In this document: positions 1-8,348 of the stretch, in pieces
How the letters are laid out: each line of letters opens with the position of its first letter
Position numbering within the stretch: the first letter of the stretch is position 1
Assembly (NCBI RefSeq): GCF_000332335.1
Contig: NZ_KB235948.1
Coordinates: 2,621,843 to 2,685,842 of the forward strand
Length of the DNA stretch: 64,000 bases
Direction: 5' to 3'
Source of the DNA: Kamptonema formosum PCC 10802
GTDB taxonomy: Bacteria > Cyanobacteriota > Cyanobacteriia > Cyanobacteriales > Oscillatoriaceae
Notes under the pieces: generated by a model
What the model was told of the DNA's origin: nothing
The model's input: only the letters and a program-made list of their open reading frames with translations
Databases searched by the model: none
Program-made: the position numbers and the translations under genes

Positions 1-866
1 AACTGTCTCGCTCATGCAGTATAATAGAGTTGGCGGTTTCTGCCGCCCAGCCGGTGCTGCCTTGTTTGCGGATTAAAAAGTTTTCTGTGACTGAGAAATC
101 CACAGACTGTGAAGCCTGGTTGCCGGCTGTGTCAGTTGCAATCACCCCAATATTGTGGTCGCCTAGTCCTAACCCATTAGAAGCAATCGCGGCGTCAAAC
201 TGTCCCGCTGCACTCACCGGCACTGGGGGATGAACTACCGCCATCTAAGGAGTATTGAACATTGGGAACTCCCCCACCGGTATCGCCGGCTGAACCAATC
301 AGCCGCGCTGTGGAACTGTGCGCCCAACCGGCAATCGGCGCTGTTAAGGAGAGAGAGGGTGCACTCGTGTCAATTGTAACAGTTAGTGGTGCGGAAGAAG
401 CCAGCACACTGCCGGCAATATTTAAGGCCCTCGCCTGCAGAACATGTGGGCCATATGTCAGGGGAATTGAGGTAATTTGTGTGCTATTTCTTCTTGTTGT
501 TTCCCCTACTAATTGCCCGTTTGCGTACAGCTGCACTTTCGCCACCCCCACAGGCGAACCCGTCAATAAGTCTGCCGCAAAGGTAGGCGTGCTGTCATTG
601 GTTATATTGTCGGTGTTGCTGGCACCGCTGTCGCTGGATGGCAGTAAATCCAGACCTATAGATAGTAGAGGGGGAAGCCGGTATTGGGGGAGTGAGGGCT
701 CTCTGAACTGGGGGGACAAGAAAGCCCCCTCATCGGCTTCAGGGAAGTTCAATAAATTGCTTGAATCGCTTTCAGTTCCCGATGGAATCCATTGAGAGCC
801 AATCTCTAGATCCCCGGTGCCGCCTGACGGGAAGGCCAACAAATTTTCCCCGGTGTTTGGTTCCAT
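1..866 (-). pseudogene. Bacterial Ig-like domain protein, frameshifted, 3' end beyond window
   Basis: The reading frame starts at 866 and runs 223 residues to a stop at 195. The residues before the stop no longer look like the fold. Shifting one base at the GGGGG run at 225-229 restores a continuous Ig-like frame to the window edge, with the text DHNIGVIATDTAGNQ, typical of bacterial Ig-like repeats in surface proteins. The N-terminal ~85 residues are Ser/Pro-rich with no clear signal peptide. Residues ~90-165 form one Ig-like unit (DSTPTFAADL ... VTIDTSAPS) and a second begins at ~165. Likely role: cell-surface or exported adhesin-like protein (family inference). The shift may be a true mutation or a homopolymer sequencing error; one G fewer would repair it. 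Confidence 0.6.
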
Positions 867-1153
867 GTGAAATGTCCCCCTGACTCCTCACTCAATGATG
901 CCTGGTTTGTGCGGCTTTTCCCGCAGCGCCTACCCGACACTTGCTAGTTCGACTTGCCTTTTTGTGGCTCAACTTTTTTTACTATAACACCTTAACTTAG
1001 CTTTTGTTGGGAATTTCTGTTAATTTTTCTTACGGTTTTTAGGGCCGGGGAATTTCTCTCACTTCAGTTTTTGTTAAAGCTTGTGAAAAAATTGTGAGAT
1101 GTATAGGGTTTGTCTGGGAGCTACAACCAGACAGTGGTAGAATCAAGGGTTCT

Positions 1154-1182
1154 CTCGTTCCCAGCCTCAGGCTGGGAACGAG
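1154..1182. repeat. Hairpin repeat CTCGTTCCCAGCCT/AGGCTGGGAACGAG
   Basis: Near-perfect palindrome with 14-base arms around one base, in the 390-bp gap between the Ig-like gene and the aminotransferase. A relative of the same family lies at 30712-30736. It sits downstream of the minus-strand Ig-like promoter side and upstream of nothing obvious, so I read it as a dispersed repeat rather than a terminator. The rest of the 867-1256 gap holds nothing I recognise; the short frame 1039-1227 only reads through this palindrome. Confidence 0.6.
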
Positions 1183-1256
1183 GGATAGAGATGGATAGCA
1201 AAAATTAAATGCGCCACAGCTTAGCAAAAGCTCTCGCTCGAGTCCACCGGCAACAG

Positions 1257-2456
1257 TCAGGAATCCAGCAACTCCAAGAGCGCCTTGGCTAGATATTCAT
1301 ACTCCACCGGCGTATTGTAAATCTGTGCGGAAATGCGAATGAGTCGGTTGGGGGCAGCCGGCCAGGCAGTAAGCCACACTTCAATCCCAAACTGGTCCAG
1401 CAAAATATCGTGAAGCGCCTCAGTGGAACCGTCTGGCAGAGGTAGAGATGCCATCGAGCCAATCATCTCATCCGGACAGGGCACCGGCACGCCCAGCTTG
1501 TCGCAAAGCATCTGTCTCGCCGCTAGGGCCATCGAGCGGTTTCTCTCCATTAATTCTGGCCAGCCGCCGGCTAGCAGGGAGCCCATGAATTTGACAGCCA
1601 CCGGCACGCACAGGCAAGCGGTGGGGTCTGGTGTCCCCATCCAGTCGAATTCCAGCTGGAAGCGCGACCGGTCAGTGCGGGGGGAGTTGGCCCCGTGGCT
1701 GACGGTCAGGGGACGGATGGCGGATTGCTTGTCGCGCCGCACATAGAGGAAGGCTGCCCCTTTGGGGGCGCAGAGCCATTTGTGGCAGTTGCCGGTGTAG
1801 TAAGTTGCGCCAATCTCGTGCAGGTTCAGGGGCAGCATTCCCGGCGTGTGGGCTCCGTCCACGAGGGTATCGACGCCCAGTCCTGCTAGCTGCTGGACAA
1901 TCTGCCGGATGGGGAAAATCAGCGCCGTCTGGCTGACCACATGATCGAGCAAAACCAGCCGCGTTTTCGGGGAAACTCGCTCCATCACTGCCTGGACAAT
2001 CTGAGCCGGCGATTCCAGGGGAAAGGGCACCGGCGCTGTGACGATGCGGGCACCGGCACACTCGGCCACAAAATTCAGGGCGTTGCGGCAGGCGTTGTAC
2101 TCCTGGTTGGTGGTCAGGATCTCGTCCCCGGGCTGAAAGTGCCCGTAAGCGAGCAGGGAGCGCAAGACGGCATTGACGCCGGTTGTGGCGTTGGGGACAA
2201 AGGCCAGCTCGGCTGGGTCAGCGCCGGCAAAGCGGGCCAGCTCAGTGCGAGCTTCATCGAGCAGGGGCTCGAACTCCCGCCCAAAAAAGCGCACCGGCTC
2301 TCGTTCCAGCTGTTCCCGCAGGCGCTGCTGGGCTTCGAGCACCGGCTTTGGGCAGGCTCCAAATGAGCCGTGATTCAGATAAGTTACATTGCTGTCCAGC
2401 AACCAAAACTCAGCCCAGCTAGCTGGAGCGCTTTGCGAAAAGGCGTTTTGATACAT
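1257..2456 (-). CDS. Aminotransferase class V, isopenicillin-N-epimerase-like
   Basis: 399 residues, full length for a fold-type I PLP enzyme of the class V / CefD-like group, which includes cysteine desulfurases and epimerases. Visible landmarks: an N-terminal YLNHGSFG segment near residue 26, a phosphate-binding ATTGVNAVL near 90, a cofactor-contacting DGAHTPG at 200-206 and the Schiff-base lysine in GNCHKWLCAPKG (K226). The substrate cannot be read from sequence; the CefD-like label describes fold similarity, not antibiotic synthesis. The gene stands alone on the minus strand between repeat-rich spacers. The ATG at 2456 is the first in frame and fits the family N-terminus. Confidence 0.85.
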   Translation of the reverse strand: MYQNAFSQSAPASWAEFWLLDSNVTYLNHGSFGACPKPVLEAQQRLREQLEREPVRFFGREFEPLLDEARTELARFAGADPAELAFVPNATTGVNAVLRSLLAYGHFQPGDEILTTNQEYNACRNALNFVAECAGARIVTAPVPFPLESPAQIVQAVMERVSPKTRLVLLDHVVSQTALIFPIRQIVQQLAGLGVDTLVDGAHTPGMLPLNLHEIGATYYTGNCHKWLCAPKGAAFLYVRRDKQSAIRPLTVSHGANSPRTDRSRFQLEFDWMGTPDPTACLCVPVAVKFMGSLLAGGWPELMERNRSMALAARQMLCDKLGVPVPCPDEMIGSMASLPLPDGSTEALHDILLDQFGIEVWLTAWPAAPNRLIRISAQIYNTPVEYEYLAKALLELLDS

Positions 2457-2498
2457 TTACAGCACTAGCCAAATTGGTTAGGAAATGAGACATTAAGG

Positions 2499-2547
2499 CA
2501 CGGCGAACGCCGTACCTACGGCGTAGGACAGGCGTCTCGCCTGTCCC
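2499..2547. repeat. Compound palindromic repeat (GGCGTAGG / ACAGGCGTCTCGCCTGT)
   Basis: Three short palindromes in a row: CGGCGAACGCCG, CTACGGCGTAG and ACAGGCGTCTCGCCTGT. Parts of the same combination recur at about 50254-50285 and, degenerate, near 56924-56945, marking a dispersed family. The spacer on to 2680 continues with low-complexity ATCCAAA iterations, which also recur near 18000, 29190, 57500 and 58320. Confidence 0.55.
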
Positions 2548-2681
2548 AATCTCAGGAATCTAGACGATGGTTTTGATTTGGTCTTCAATCCAAAATCCAA
2601 AATCCACGCATCCAAAATCTTGCGATTTCAGATTAACCCTTCAATCCAAAATCCAAAATCCACGCATCCAAAATTTGTTAA

Positions 2682-3028
2682 CTCCCCGGGCAAGATTCGA
2701 ACTTGCGACCAATCGGTTACACCCTGTCCCAACGTTTCCGCTAGGGGTGGACTATCTCATCATCCCTTGTGGGATGTCGGGCGCTACTGGATTTATTGGA
2801 TAGGCTCCTCATCCATAGTCTCTGCACCTTTCTGGCTACCTGTGGGTTAACCACTGCCTTTCGCCAGACTTGGCTCAGGGTTCCCGCCACCCGAAGTGCT
2901 GCGGCTTCCTTGAGTTCACCCGATTTTCCACTACCCGTTACCGAGTAGCGCTGCTTGGGGAAGTTGCAAGCTTTATGGCCTGCATTGGTCCCTGACAGCC
3001 GACCGCTCTACCACTGAGCTACCGAGGA
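2682..3028 (-). tRNA. trnN: tRNA-Asn(GUU) interrupted by a group I intron
   Basis: On the minus strand the 5' exon 3028-2995 (34 nt) and 3' exon 2719-2682 (38 nt) join to a 72-nt tRNA. Acceptor arms UCCUCGG and CCGGGGA pair fully (one G-U), with discriminator G and no encoded CCA. The D arm is GCTC/GAGC and the anticodon stem GTCGG/CCGAT. The anticodon loop becomes CTGTTAA, giving anticodon GTT, and the T arm is GCAAG/CTTGC with TTCGAAT. The spliced product closely matches the plastid trnN-GUU I remember. The exons are divided between anticodon bases 35 and 36. The short frames on the plus strand here are not genes. Confidence 0.88.
2720..2994 (-). ncRNA. Group I intron (IC3-like) in trnN
   Basis: About 275 nt, no ORF. 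The 5' exon ends in U and the intron ends in G, as group I splicing needs. On the minus strand the conserved core strings are readable: AACCCTGAGCCAAGTC (P/Q region), AAAGGTGCAGAGACTA (R) and AGATAGTCCACCCC (S, pairing with R to make P7). These match the core of the Anabaena tRNA-Leu(UAA) intron as I remember it. GCAGGCC near the 5' end can pair with the exon end GGCUGU, with one bulge, as guide sequence. Exact ends are set by restoring a normal anticodon loop. Confidence 0.85.
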
Positions 3029-3130
3029 TTGTGATTCTTATAATAACTACCTGCGGAGGAGTTTGGCAAGCACTTTGGGAAAAATTTTTCAAAATTTTTT
3101 TTCGGCTCCTGAGAGGGCCATTTTGGGGCT

Positions 3131-3682
3131 TCACCAGGGCCGGTTCATCCGCATTTGGGCCAAGCGCTGCTGGGCTTTGGGATCGAGAGAGCTTGCTAAA
3201 AAGCGGCTGGGCGGTCGTTTGGAGGAGTTCTGTTTGCGCCTGACGCTGTGCCTGGTGGATTCTACCTCCGAGGCCAGCTGGTGTCCTGAGATCCATTCGG
3301 CTCCGTACCCGACGACGGTGAGTTGCTGGGCCCGGTCTGATGTGGCCACAATCAGCCGCTGTTGAGCGTGGGCCCGTTCGTAGCGAAAGGTGGCGCAGGT
3401 TTTTTCGATGTAGGTATCTGCGGTTTGGCCGAAGTCGGTGTAGTGGACGCTGAGGTGGCGGGTGATTTCTTCCTTGGTGCTGCGGGTGTCCTGATAGTGG
3501 GCGTCGAACACCAGGCGCGTGTCGTAGTCCTTAAAGGCGCTGTAGTTGACCAAAGCTTCGATCAGTTCCCGTCTGGAGGCTTCCAGGCCATCTCGGTCGC
3601 GGGTTTTTGTCAGGTATGGCCAGATTCCTATGATGTTGTAGCCGTCCACGAGGAGGACCGCCGGTGATGAGGGGCGTAACAT
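3131..3682 (-). CDS. YacP/Rae1-like NYN-domain ribonuclease
   Basis: 183 residues, mostly one NYN (PIN-like) nuclease domain. The N-terminal strand carries the acidic LLVDGYNIIG (D13, N16), followed by DTRLVFDAHY near residue 57 and a third acidic region VATSDRAQQ near 112; these form the metal site in this fold. YacP proteins (Rae1 in Bacillus) cut RNA, in Bacillus on the ribosome; the cyanobacterial role is inferred only from family. The C-terminal ~40 residues are basic and could bind RNA. The gene lies 100 bp upstream of trnN on the same strand, with repeats absent between them. Confidence 0.82.
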   Translation of the reverse strand: MLRPSSPAVLLVDGYNIIGIWPYLTKTRDRDGLEASRRELIEALVNYSAFKDYDTRLVFDAHYQDTRSTKEEITRHLSVHYTDFGQTADTYIEKTCATFRYERAHAQQRLIVATSDRAQQLTVVGYGAEWISGHQLASEVESTRHSVRRKQNSSKRPPSRFLASSLDPKAQQRLAQMRMNRPW

Positions 3683-4007
3683 ATCGGTTTGAGCTGTAAT
3701 ATTTCTACATGAATTATTTATTTTTATACCCTACTCTTGACTTTTTTGCAGAAAATTTCTCAATCCACTGCCACAACGCCGCTGGCTGCTAGGAAATTTA
3801 TATGAAATACGGCTGCTTAATTAATGAATGTAACGCCCGCCGCTCAGGGCTTATAACGATTTAGCAGACCCGTCACTGCGCAGCAAACCGACGTGCGGTG
3901 AAGAAACTAATTAAACGTAAATTTTAGATGGCTTCCAGCTGTTGCCCTCGGTGGGCCGGCGATGGCGGCAGCATTCACCGGCACGGATTGCGGGCTGGCG
4001 GCTGGCA
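3683..4007. other. Spacer, no gene seen
   Basis: 325 bp between the NYN nuclease and the WD40 gene. AT-rich near 3700-3760. I see no ORF with a plausible start, no RNA gene and no clear hairpin. Confidence 0.5.
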
Positions 4008-5492
4008 CTAGCTGGGCTCGACCCATCCGGGCGCAGGGTGACGGAGCAAACTCAGGTCAAGGGTTTGCCCGCTGGGGTTGGGAGTGAGGTTAATCAGCGG
4101 GTCTGTATGTCCGGTCAGGGTGCGGCGAAGCGCTCCTGTCTGCAAGTCCCACAGCTTGATCGTCCTCTCGGTACTGCCGCTGGCCAGGGTTTGGCCATCG
4201 TCTCCGATGGCCAGGGAGCGGACGGTGCCGGCATGTCCGGCGAAGATATTTCTGCGAAGGCCGGTGTCGAGGTGCCAAATCTCGATGGTGCCGTCCTGAG
4301 AGCCACTGGCGAGGATTTGCCCATCAGGGCTGATGGCGATGGCCACCACGGGGTCTGGATGCACCGGCAGGGTTCGCAGCAATTTGCCGGTGTTGGCATA
4401 CCATATTTTCAGTGTTTTGTCAATACTGCCGCTGGCGAGAATCTGGCTGTCGGGGCTAATGGCGAGGGGGCGAACCATGCCGGCATGGGCGGCGATGCGG
4501 CGCTCTTTCTCGCCACCGCCGGGGTGCCAGATTTTAATTGTGCCGTCATAGCCGCCGCTGATCAGGATCTGCCCGTCGCAGCTAATGGCAATGGCGCTGA
4601 CGCCGCTGGAATGACCGGCAAGGGTGCGGAGCAGCTCGCCGGTGCCGGAGTGGGACAGGTGGAGCTTTTTTTCTGTGCTGCCACTGGCGAGGGAGTGCCC
4701 GCCAGAGCCGGTGGCGGCGGGATACAGCGACCAGCAATGCCCCTTCAGCTGCTCGATCAGTTCGCTGCTGCCCAATTTCCAAAGTTTAATGCTGCCGTCA
4801 TAACTGCTGCTGGCCAGGGTTTGGCCATCGGCGCTGAGCGCGGCGGGATAGAGATAGGTTGACCCGCAAGTGACGGTGCGCAACCACTCGCGGGAGATTT
4901 GCTGAGATTTCAGGGATTCCAAATAGCTGCGCAAACCGCCGGCATAGAGAAGGTCTGCGATTCCGAATGAGGCTATTGCGCTGCTCGAGGCTTCTACCTG
5001 AGAAGCCGGCAGGAAGCCCGCCAGTATGGCGCTGCACGCTTCTTGCGCTTCACTGATGTCTTCTGGGAGCAAAATGCAGACAACAGCGGCATTTTCCTTG
5101 AGTTGTGAGGGGTGAGCGCTCCACCGAACTGAATCAATGCTGCCGCGCGCGGTTTGGACTGCGATGCCGGCGGTTGCGTTTTCGCTGAGGGGAAAATCGA
5201 CGCCGGTGTTGCTGTCAGGGCGGGTCACCAAAACGTCTAGGCAGCTGGCGAGCGCTTCTTCACCCAGCTGTTCGAGCAAGTGGTTGCGAATTATATCGCG
5301 GACTGGATCGGTTTGCTTCGCTTCGGTGAGATGCTGGCACTGGGAGCGAATTTGCTGCAACCGCTGACCTGAAATCACCATCAATTCACTGTGGCAACCG
5401 ACGGTTTGACAGCGCAGCAGATTTGCCGCACCCGATTTGAGCCGTTTGATGAAGTCAGCTTGTTGAGATTTCAGTGGGGTTGTCCAGTCCAT
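4008..5492 (-). CDS. WD40 repeat protein with unknown N-terminal domain
   Basis: 494 residues. Residues 1 to ~200 form a domain I do not recognise, without signal peptide or membrane span. From ~200 the protein is a beta-propeller: repeat units end in GSIKLW, KKLHLS (degenerate), GTIKIW, KTLKIW, GTIEIW and RTIKLW, with the GH and LASGS signatures of WD40 blades. Six blades are complete and a seventh starts (GHTDPLINLTPNPSGQTL) but breaks off in an unrelated tail, so the last blade is truncated or closed by the N-terminal part. The family usually acts as a protein-binding scaffold. The start at 5492 is the first ATG; no operon partner. Confidence 0.75.
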   Translation of the reverse strand: MDWTTPLKSQQADFIKRLKSGAANLLRCQTVGCHSELMVISGQRLQQIRSQCQHLTEAKQTDPVRDIIRNHLLEQLGEEALASCLDVLVTRPDSNTGVDFPLSENATAGIAVQTARGSIDSVRWSAHPSQLKENAAVVCILLPEDISEAQEACSAILAGFLPASQVEASSSAIASFGIADLLYAGGLRSYLESLKSQQISREWLRTVTCGSTYLYPAALSADGQTLASSSYDGSIKLWKLGSSELIEQLKGHCWSLYPAATGSGGHSLASGSTEKKLHLSHSGTGELLRTLAGHSSGVSAIAISCDGQILISGGYDGTIKIWHPGGGEKERRIAAHAGMVRPLAISPDSQILASGSIDKTLKIWYANTGKLLRTLPVHPDPVVAIAISPDGQILASGSQDGTIEIWHLDTGLRRNIFAGHAGTVRSLAIGDDGQTLASGSTERTIKLWDLQTGALRRTLTGHTDPLINLTPNPSGQTLDLSLLRHPAPGWVEPS

Positions 5493-5851
5493 GCGCCGGT
5501 TGTGTGACTCTCCCCAAGATTTTACCTATATCGTACAAGCTCGGGCAGCCGGTTTTTTGGGGAGAGAGAAGGCACAGGCGTTCTGGCCTGCGCTGCGAGC
5601 TGCTGGCTCAAAGGGGGTGCCGGAAGCATTGGGCGCGCGCCGGCACGGATGCGGTCGGGACTTTGGCCGCAGGCGAGACTGCTGCCAGCTGCCGGTGGGG
5701 AAGGGGTAGATGTTTGCGGCTAAAAATTAGGGTTTAAGTCGTCCCTGATCTCTGCGTTTTGAGCTATCTGCAATGTTACTATTCTATCACACACTTGGGC
5801 TGGAATTCACTGCACTCGCACTTCCAGGCAGGGAGCCGGCACCGGCTGCAA
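5493..5851. other. Spacer, no gene seen
   Basis: 359 bp between the WD40 gene and the small membrane protein. Plus-strand frames here (for example 5474-5737) have no family resemblance and no ribosome-binding site; I see nothing else. Confidence 0.4.
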
Positions 5852-6193
5852 TTACTGAGAGGGGGAGCTGCGATCGCGCCCTTCCAGCTGTTTGATTTTC
5901 AGCCGCAAATCCAAGTCGTCACTGCCAACAATTGTTTCTAGGTTGGCGAGGCGCTGCTCAATCTGTTGCAGCTGACTGGCTTGCAGCTGAGTTTGGGATT
6001 TTTTGTCGCGCCAAACGACTGCGGTGCTGGCTGCTGCGCCTGTGACGACGGCGACCGGCAGTACCGGACCGCTGTTGGTAACAGCTGACAGCGGAATGCA
6101 GATTCCCAGCATGCCGGTGGCGAGTCCCCAGATTTTTGTAGTGGCGGCGACTCGGACATCTTTTTCTGGGTCTTTTTCTTCTGGGTGAGTCAT
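5852..6193 (-). CDS. Small membrane protein with C-terminal coiled coil
   Basis: 113 residues, unknown family. A charged N-terminus (MTHPEEKDPEKDV) is followed by a hydrophobic stretch around residues 20-60 that could be two membrane passes separated by NSGP. A Gln/Leu-rich amphipathic helix follows (QLQASQLQQIEQRLANLE, residues ~68-87), predicted coiled coil, then a basic tail. Such short two-span proteins are common and mostly uncharacterised in cyanobacteria. It stands alone; the repeat-rich region upstream may hold its promoter. Function not assigned. Confidence 0.6.
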   Translation of the reverse strand: MTHPEEKDPEKDVRVAATTKIWGLATGMLGICIPLSAVTNSGPVLPVAVVTGAAASTAVVWRDKKSQTQLQASQLQQIEQRLANLETIVGSDDLDLRLKIKQLEGRDRSSPSQ

Positions 6194-6339
6194 ATGTTTT
6201 GCTTTTCTTTATACCCGTTATTTCTATATTGCCACACTCACTTGGGTGATGGCTTCCGGCTAGCGGGTTACGGAATTTTACTTAAGTAGTCTTACTTAAG
6301 TAAGGGGGCGGGGGCGATGGCGCTTTAGCCCAAAAGTTT

Positions 6340-6401
6340 GTAGGGGCGGGTTGACTAACATGTGAACTTCGCAGAAACATTTTGGGTGAACCCGCCCTTA
6401 C
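6340..6401. repeat. MITE-like palindromic element, copy 1
   Basis: About 62 bp starting GTAGGGGCGGGTT and ending in its inverted partner AACCCGCCCTTAC, with ACATTTTGGG inside. A second copy is at 6509-6571. It is directly followed by a stray unit of the TTGGGCTTTAGCCC repeat family (6403-6440). Just upstream (6279-6304) is a small ACTTAAGT palindrome pair. Confidence 0.7.
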
Positions 6402-6508
6402 TTTAGCCCAAAGGTTCGTAGTTGGGCTTTAGCCCTACCGGGGGTATAGCAGTATGCACTTAGGTTAGTACATGGGCATCATCGCATCATCGCATCACGC
6501 AAAAGCTG

Positions 6509-6571
6509 GTAGGGGCGGGTTTACTAACATCTGGTAAAACCCAGAGACATTTTGGGTGAACCCGCCCCTAC
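6509..6571. repeat. MITE-like palindromic element, copy 2
   Basis: About 63 bp with perfect terminal inverted repeats GTAGGGGCGGGTT / AACCCGCCCCTAC and an inner part close to copy 1 at 6340. No ORF. Flanked by ATCGCATC iterations (6478-6498) and by GCGCATGAGCCC repeats (6579-6609). Confidence 0.7.
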
Positions 6572-6704
6572 TTACCCCATGCGCATGAGCCCAATGCGCA
6601 TGAGCCCCATAAGCCATGTCATTAATGTCTTAACTAATATGACTACTGCTATAAGTGGAAGCCGGCGGTTCCTGTGGAGGGTTGCGGTGCGCCCCGGCTT
6701 TCAT

Positions 6705-8171
6705 CTATGACCTGACAATCCCTCTCTGTTTGATGGTTGTTTCCGTTGCCTGAGACAGACCTGGACAGGGCACGAAATTCATCCGGAAAATCCGCTTTTC
6801 TGGGTTGCTGTCAAAAGCGCTATAAACCGCTTTCCATTTATTCATAAATTCTGGATTTACCCTCCCTATAGACCGCACTAGAGAGTAATAAATGCGCTCA
6901 ATTGTCGCTGTTTCGGGGGAGACACCTTCCCGGATTTCCAGGTCAAATTCAAGATACTGTCTTTCTTCTTCGTAAATAATCCGGGCGCGGTACAGTCCAG
7001 TGAGAATGTCCTGCAGTTCTTCGCATTTGACCGCCGCGTCCAGCATATATTCCATGAGATTAGCGCCACCAAAGATTAGGGAGCTGTCTCCCCGACCGGT
7101 AACAGCGAGCAGATCCGGAAGCCGGTCGCTGGCTGCTGAAAGAATGTTCACCAGATCTGCATCCTCAGAATTCAGCATATCCGAGGTAAGAATGGCGTGT
7201 TTCAATTGTTTCCAACTGTATAGAGCTACCCGATCGTAGAGCATGTAGCGCACTAAGGGAATTCCTTGCCAGCGGGTAACGCAAAGGTGCCGGTCAACAG
7301 TTTCCAGGTAAACGTCACTAACAAATAAATGAAAAAAGTGAGGGGTGGGAGATTCTATGCCCAGGAAATTAGCGAGAGCGCTGTTTCGATACAGTAATTT
7401 TCGCACGGTTACAGAAGCCAGGGATTCCGCTCCAAGTGTCCCCGTATCGGCGCTGGCGTAAAGGGAAAACATAAATCGTGCGCTCTCCCCTACCCCCGCA
7501 CGGTTGTGGAGAGAAGCTCGCACGCTCTCTGGAAAAGGCTCACCCGTAACAATATACCTGATTTTACTGAAGGGAATAGCTTGCTTTAACTGATTTGCCT
7601 TGAGGTTTAGGTAAGAGATTGTTGAGGGAACGATAAACAGGATAAATTGCTCCACAAAGGGATTCATTTTGCACACAATTTCGAGAATTTCATCGGGATG
7701 GCTACCCGGAGAAATGACCCAAAATGGATAGGGCGTATCGAGCGCCAGATTCTTTAAATTCCAGGAAAAAAAATCTCCGCCGATCCAACTTCCCAGAGAG
7801 AGCCCCACAATCGCAAGTGTCTTTTTCTGGTGAACGGCGAACATGCCTTCGAGAAACGCCCTAAATGCTCTGGTTGAAGAGCCGCTGGCGGACTTTAGCT
7901 GGGGCCAATAAAAGCTCTTTCCAGATGACCCGGAGGAGCGAAAGATGGTAAATATTTCTTCAGAATTGTCCGCCTGCAGCTCTTCAAATGGGTAAGCTAG
8001 GAGGTAGGATTCTTTGTCCGACTGGGGGAGCCGGTCAAATGGCTCTCCCCCTTTCAATCCATGCTTTTCCAGAAAACGCTTGTAAGCCGGTACATTCCGC
8101 TGGGCGCGTTTGGCCACCTGTTCGGCTATCTCTTTCGCTCCCAGAGCGGTTTTCAAAAATGCTCTATTCAT
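6705..8171 (-). CDS. PaaK-like adenylate-forming enzyme
   Basis: 488 residues, typical of the phenylacetate-CoA ligase (PaaK) branch of ANL enzymes, which activate a carboxylic acid as acyl-AMP. The phosphate-binding loop is FRSSGSSGKS near residue 78, an aromatic motif LYASADTGTLGAES lies near 238, and the hinge region reads TGRGDSSLIFGGANLMEYM near 360. The usual invariant Lys of the loop is followed by Ser rather than Pro-Lys. The substrate is unknown, and the gene is not beside other thioester-pathway genes. A -10-like TATAAT lies upstream. Could instead be a LuxE-like acyl-protein synthetase; PaaK-like is the better fit by eye. Confidence 0.68.
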   Translation of the reverse strand: MNRAFLKTALGAKEIAEQVAKRAQRNVPAYKRFLEKHGLKGGEPFDRLPQSDKESYLLAYPFEELQADNSEEIFTIFRSSGSSGKSFYWPQLKSASGSSTRAFRAFLEGMFAVHQKKTLAIVGLSLGSWIGGDFFSWNLKNLALDTPYPFWVISPGSHPDEILEIVCKMNPFVEQFILFIVPSTISYLNLKANQLKQAIPFSKIRYIVTGEPFPESVRASLHNRAGVGESARFMFSLYASADTGTLGAESLASVTVRKLLYRNSALANFLGIESPTPHFFHLFVSDVYLETVDRHLCVTRWQGIPLVRYMLYDRVALYSWKQLKHAILTSDMLNSEDADLVNILSAASDRLPDLLAVTGRGDSSLIFGGANLMEYMLDAAVKCEELQDILTGLYRARIIYEEERQYLEFDLEIREGVSPETATIERIYYSLVRSIGRVNPEFMNKWKAVYSAFDSNPEKRIFRMNFVPCPGLSQATETTIKQRGIVRS

Positions 8172-8240
8172 TCAGACACTCCTTTTGCAACTTGAGGGTT
8201 CCCACCGGCTGGACTGAGAAAACTCCGCCCCGCCTTACCA

Positions 8241-8246
8241 ATTATA
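8241..8246 (-). promoter_or_regulatory. Probable -10 box (TATAAT) for the PaaK-like gene
   Basis: On the minus strand GGTATAATTGG lies 70 bp before the ATG at 8171. A TTGCAG 20 bp further upstream is a weak -35 candidate with long spacing. Assigned by consensus only. Confidence 0.4.
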
Positions 8247-8348
8247 CCTTTTTTAGGATATGCCGGCTGCAAGTCTTGTAAAATTATCTAGCACTCACCC
8301 TGCAGTTCTCCGCTCACGTTTGGCGCTACCAATCTCTTATAACTCAAT

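Noticed and set aside
1039..1227. 62-residue minus-strand frame
   Set aside because: Reads through the CTCGTTCCCAGCCT palindrome; no homology pattern.
2567..3365. Several short plus- and minus-strand frames over trnN
   Set aside because: The DNA is fully explained by the tRNA exons and group I intron.
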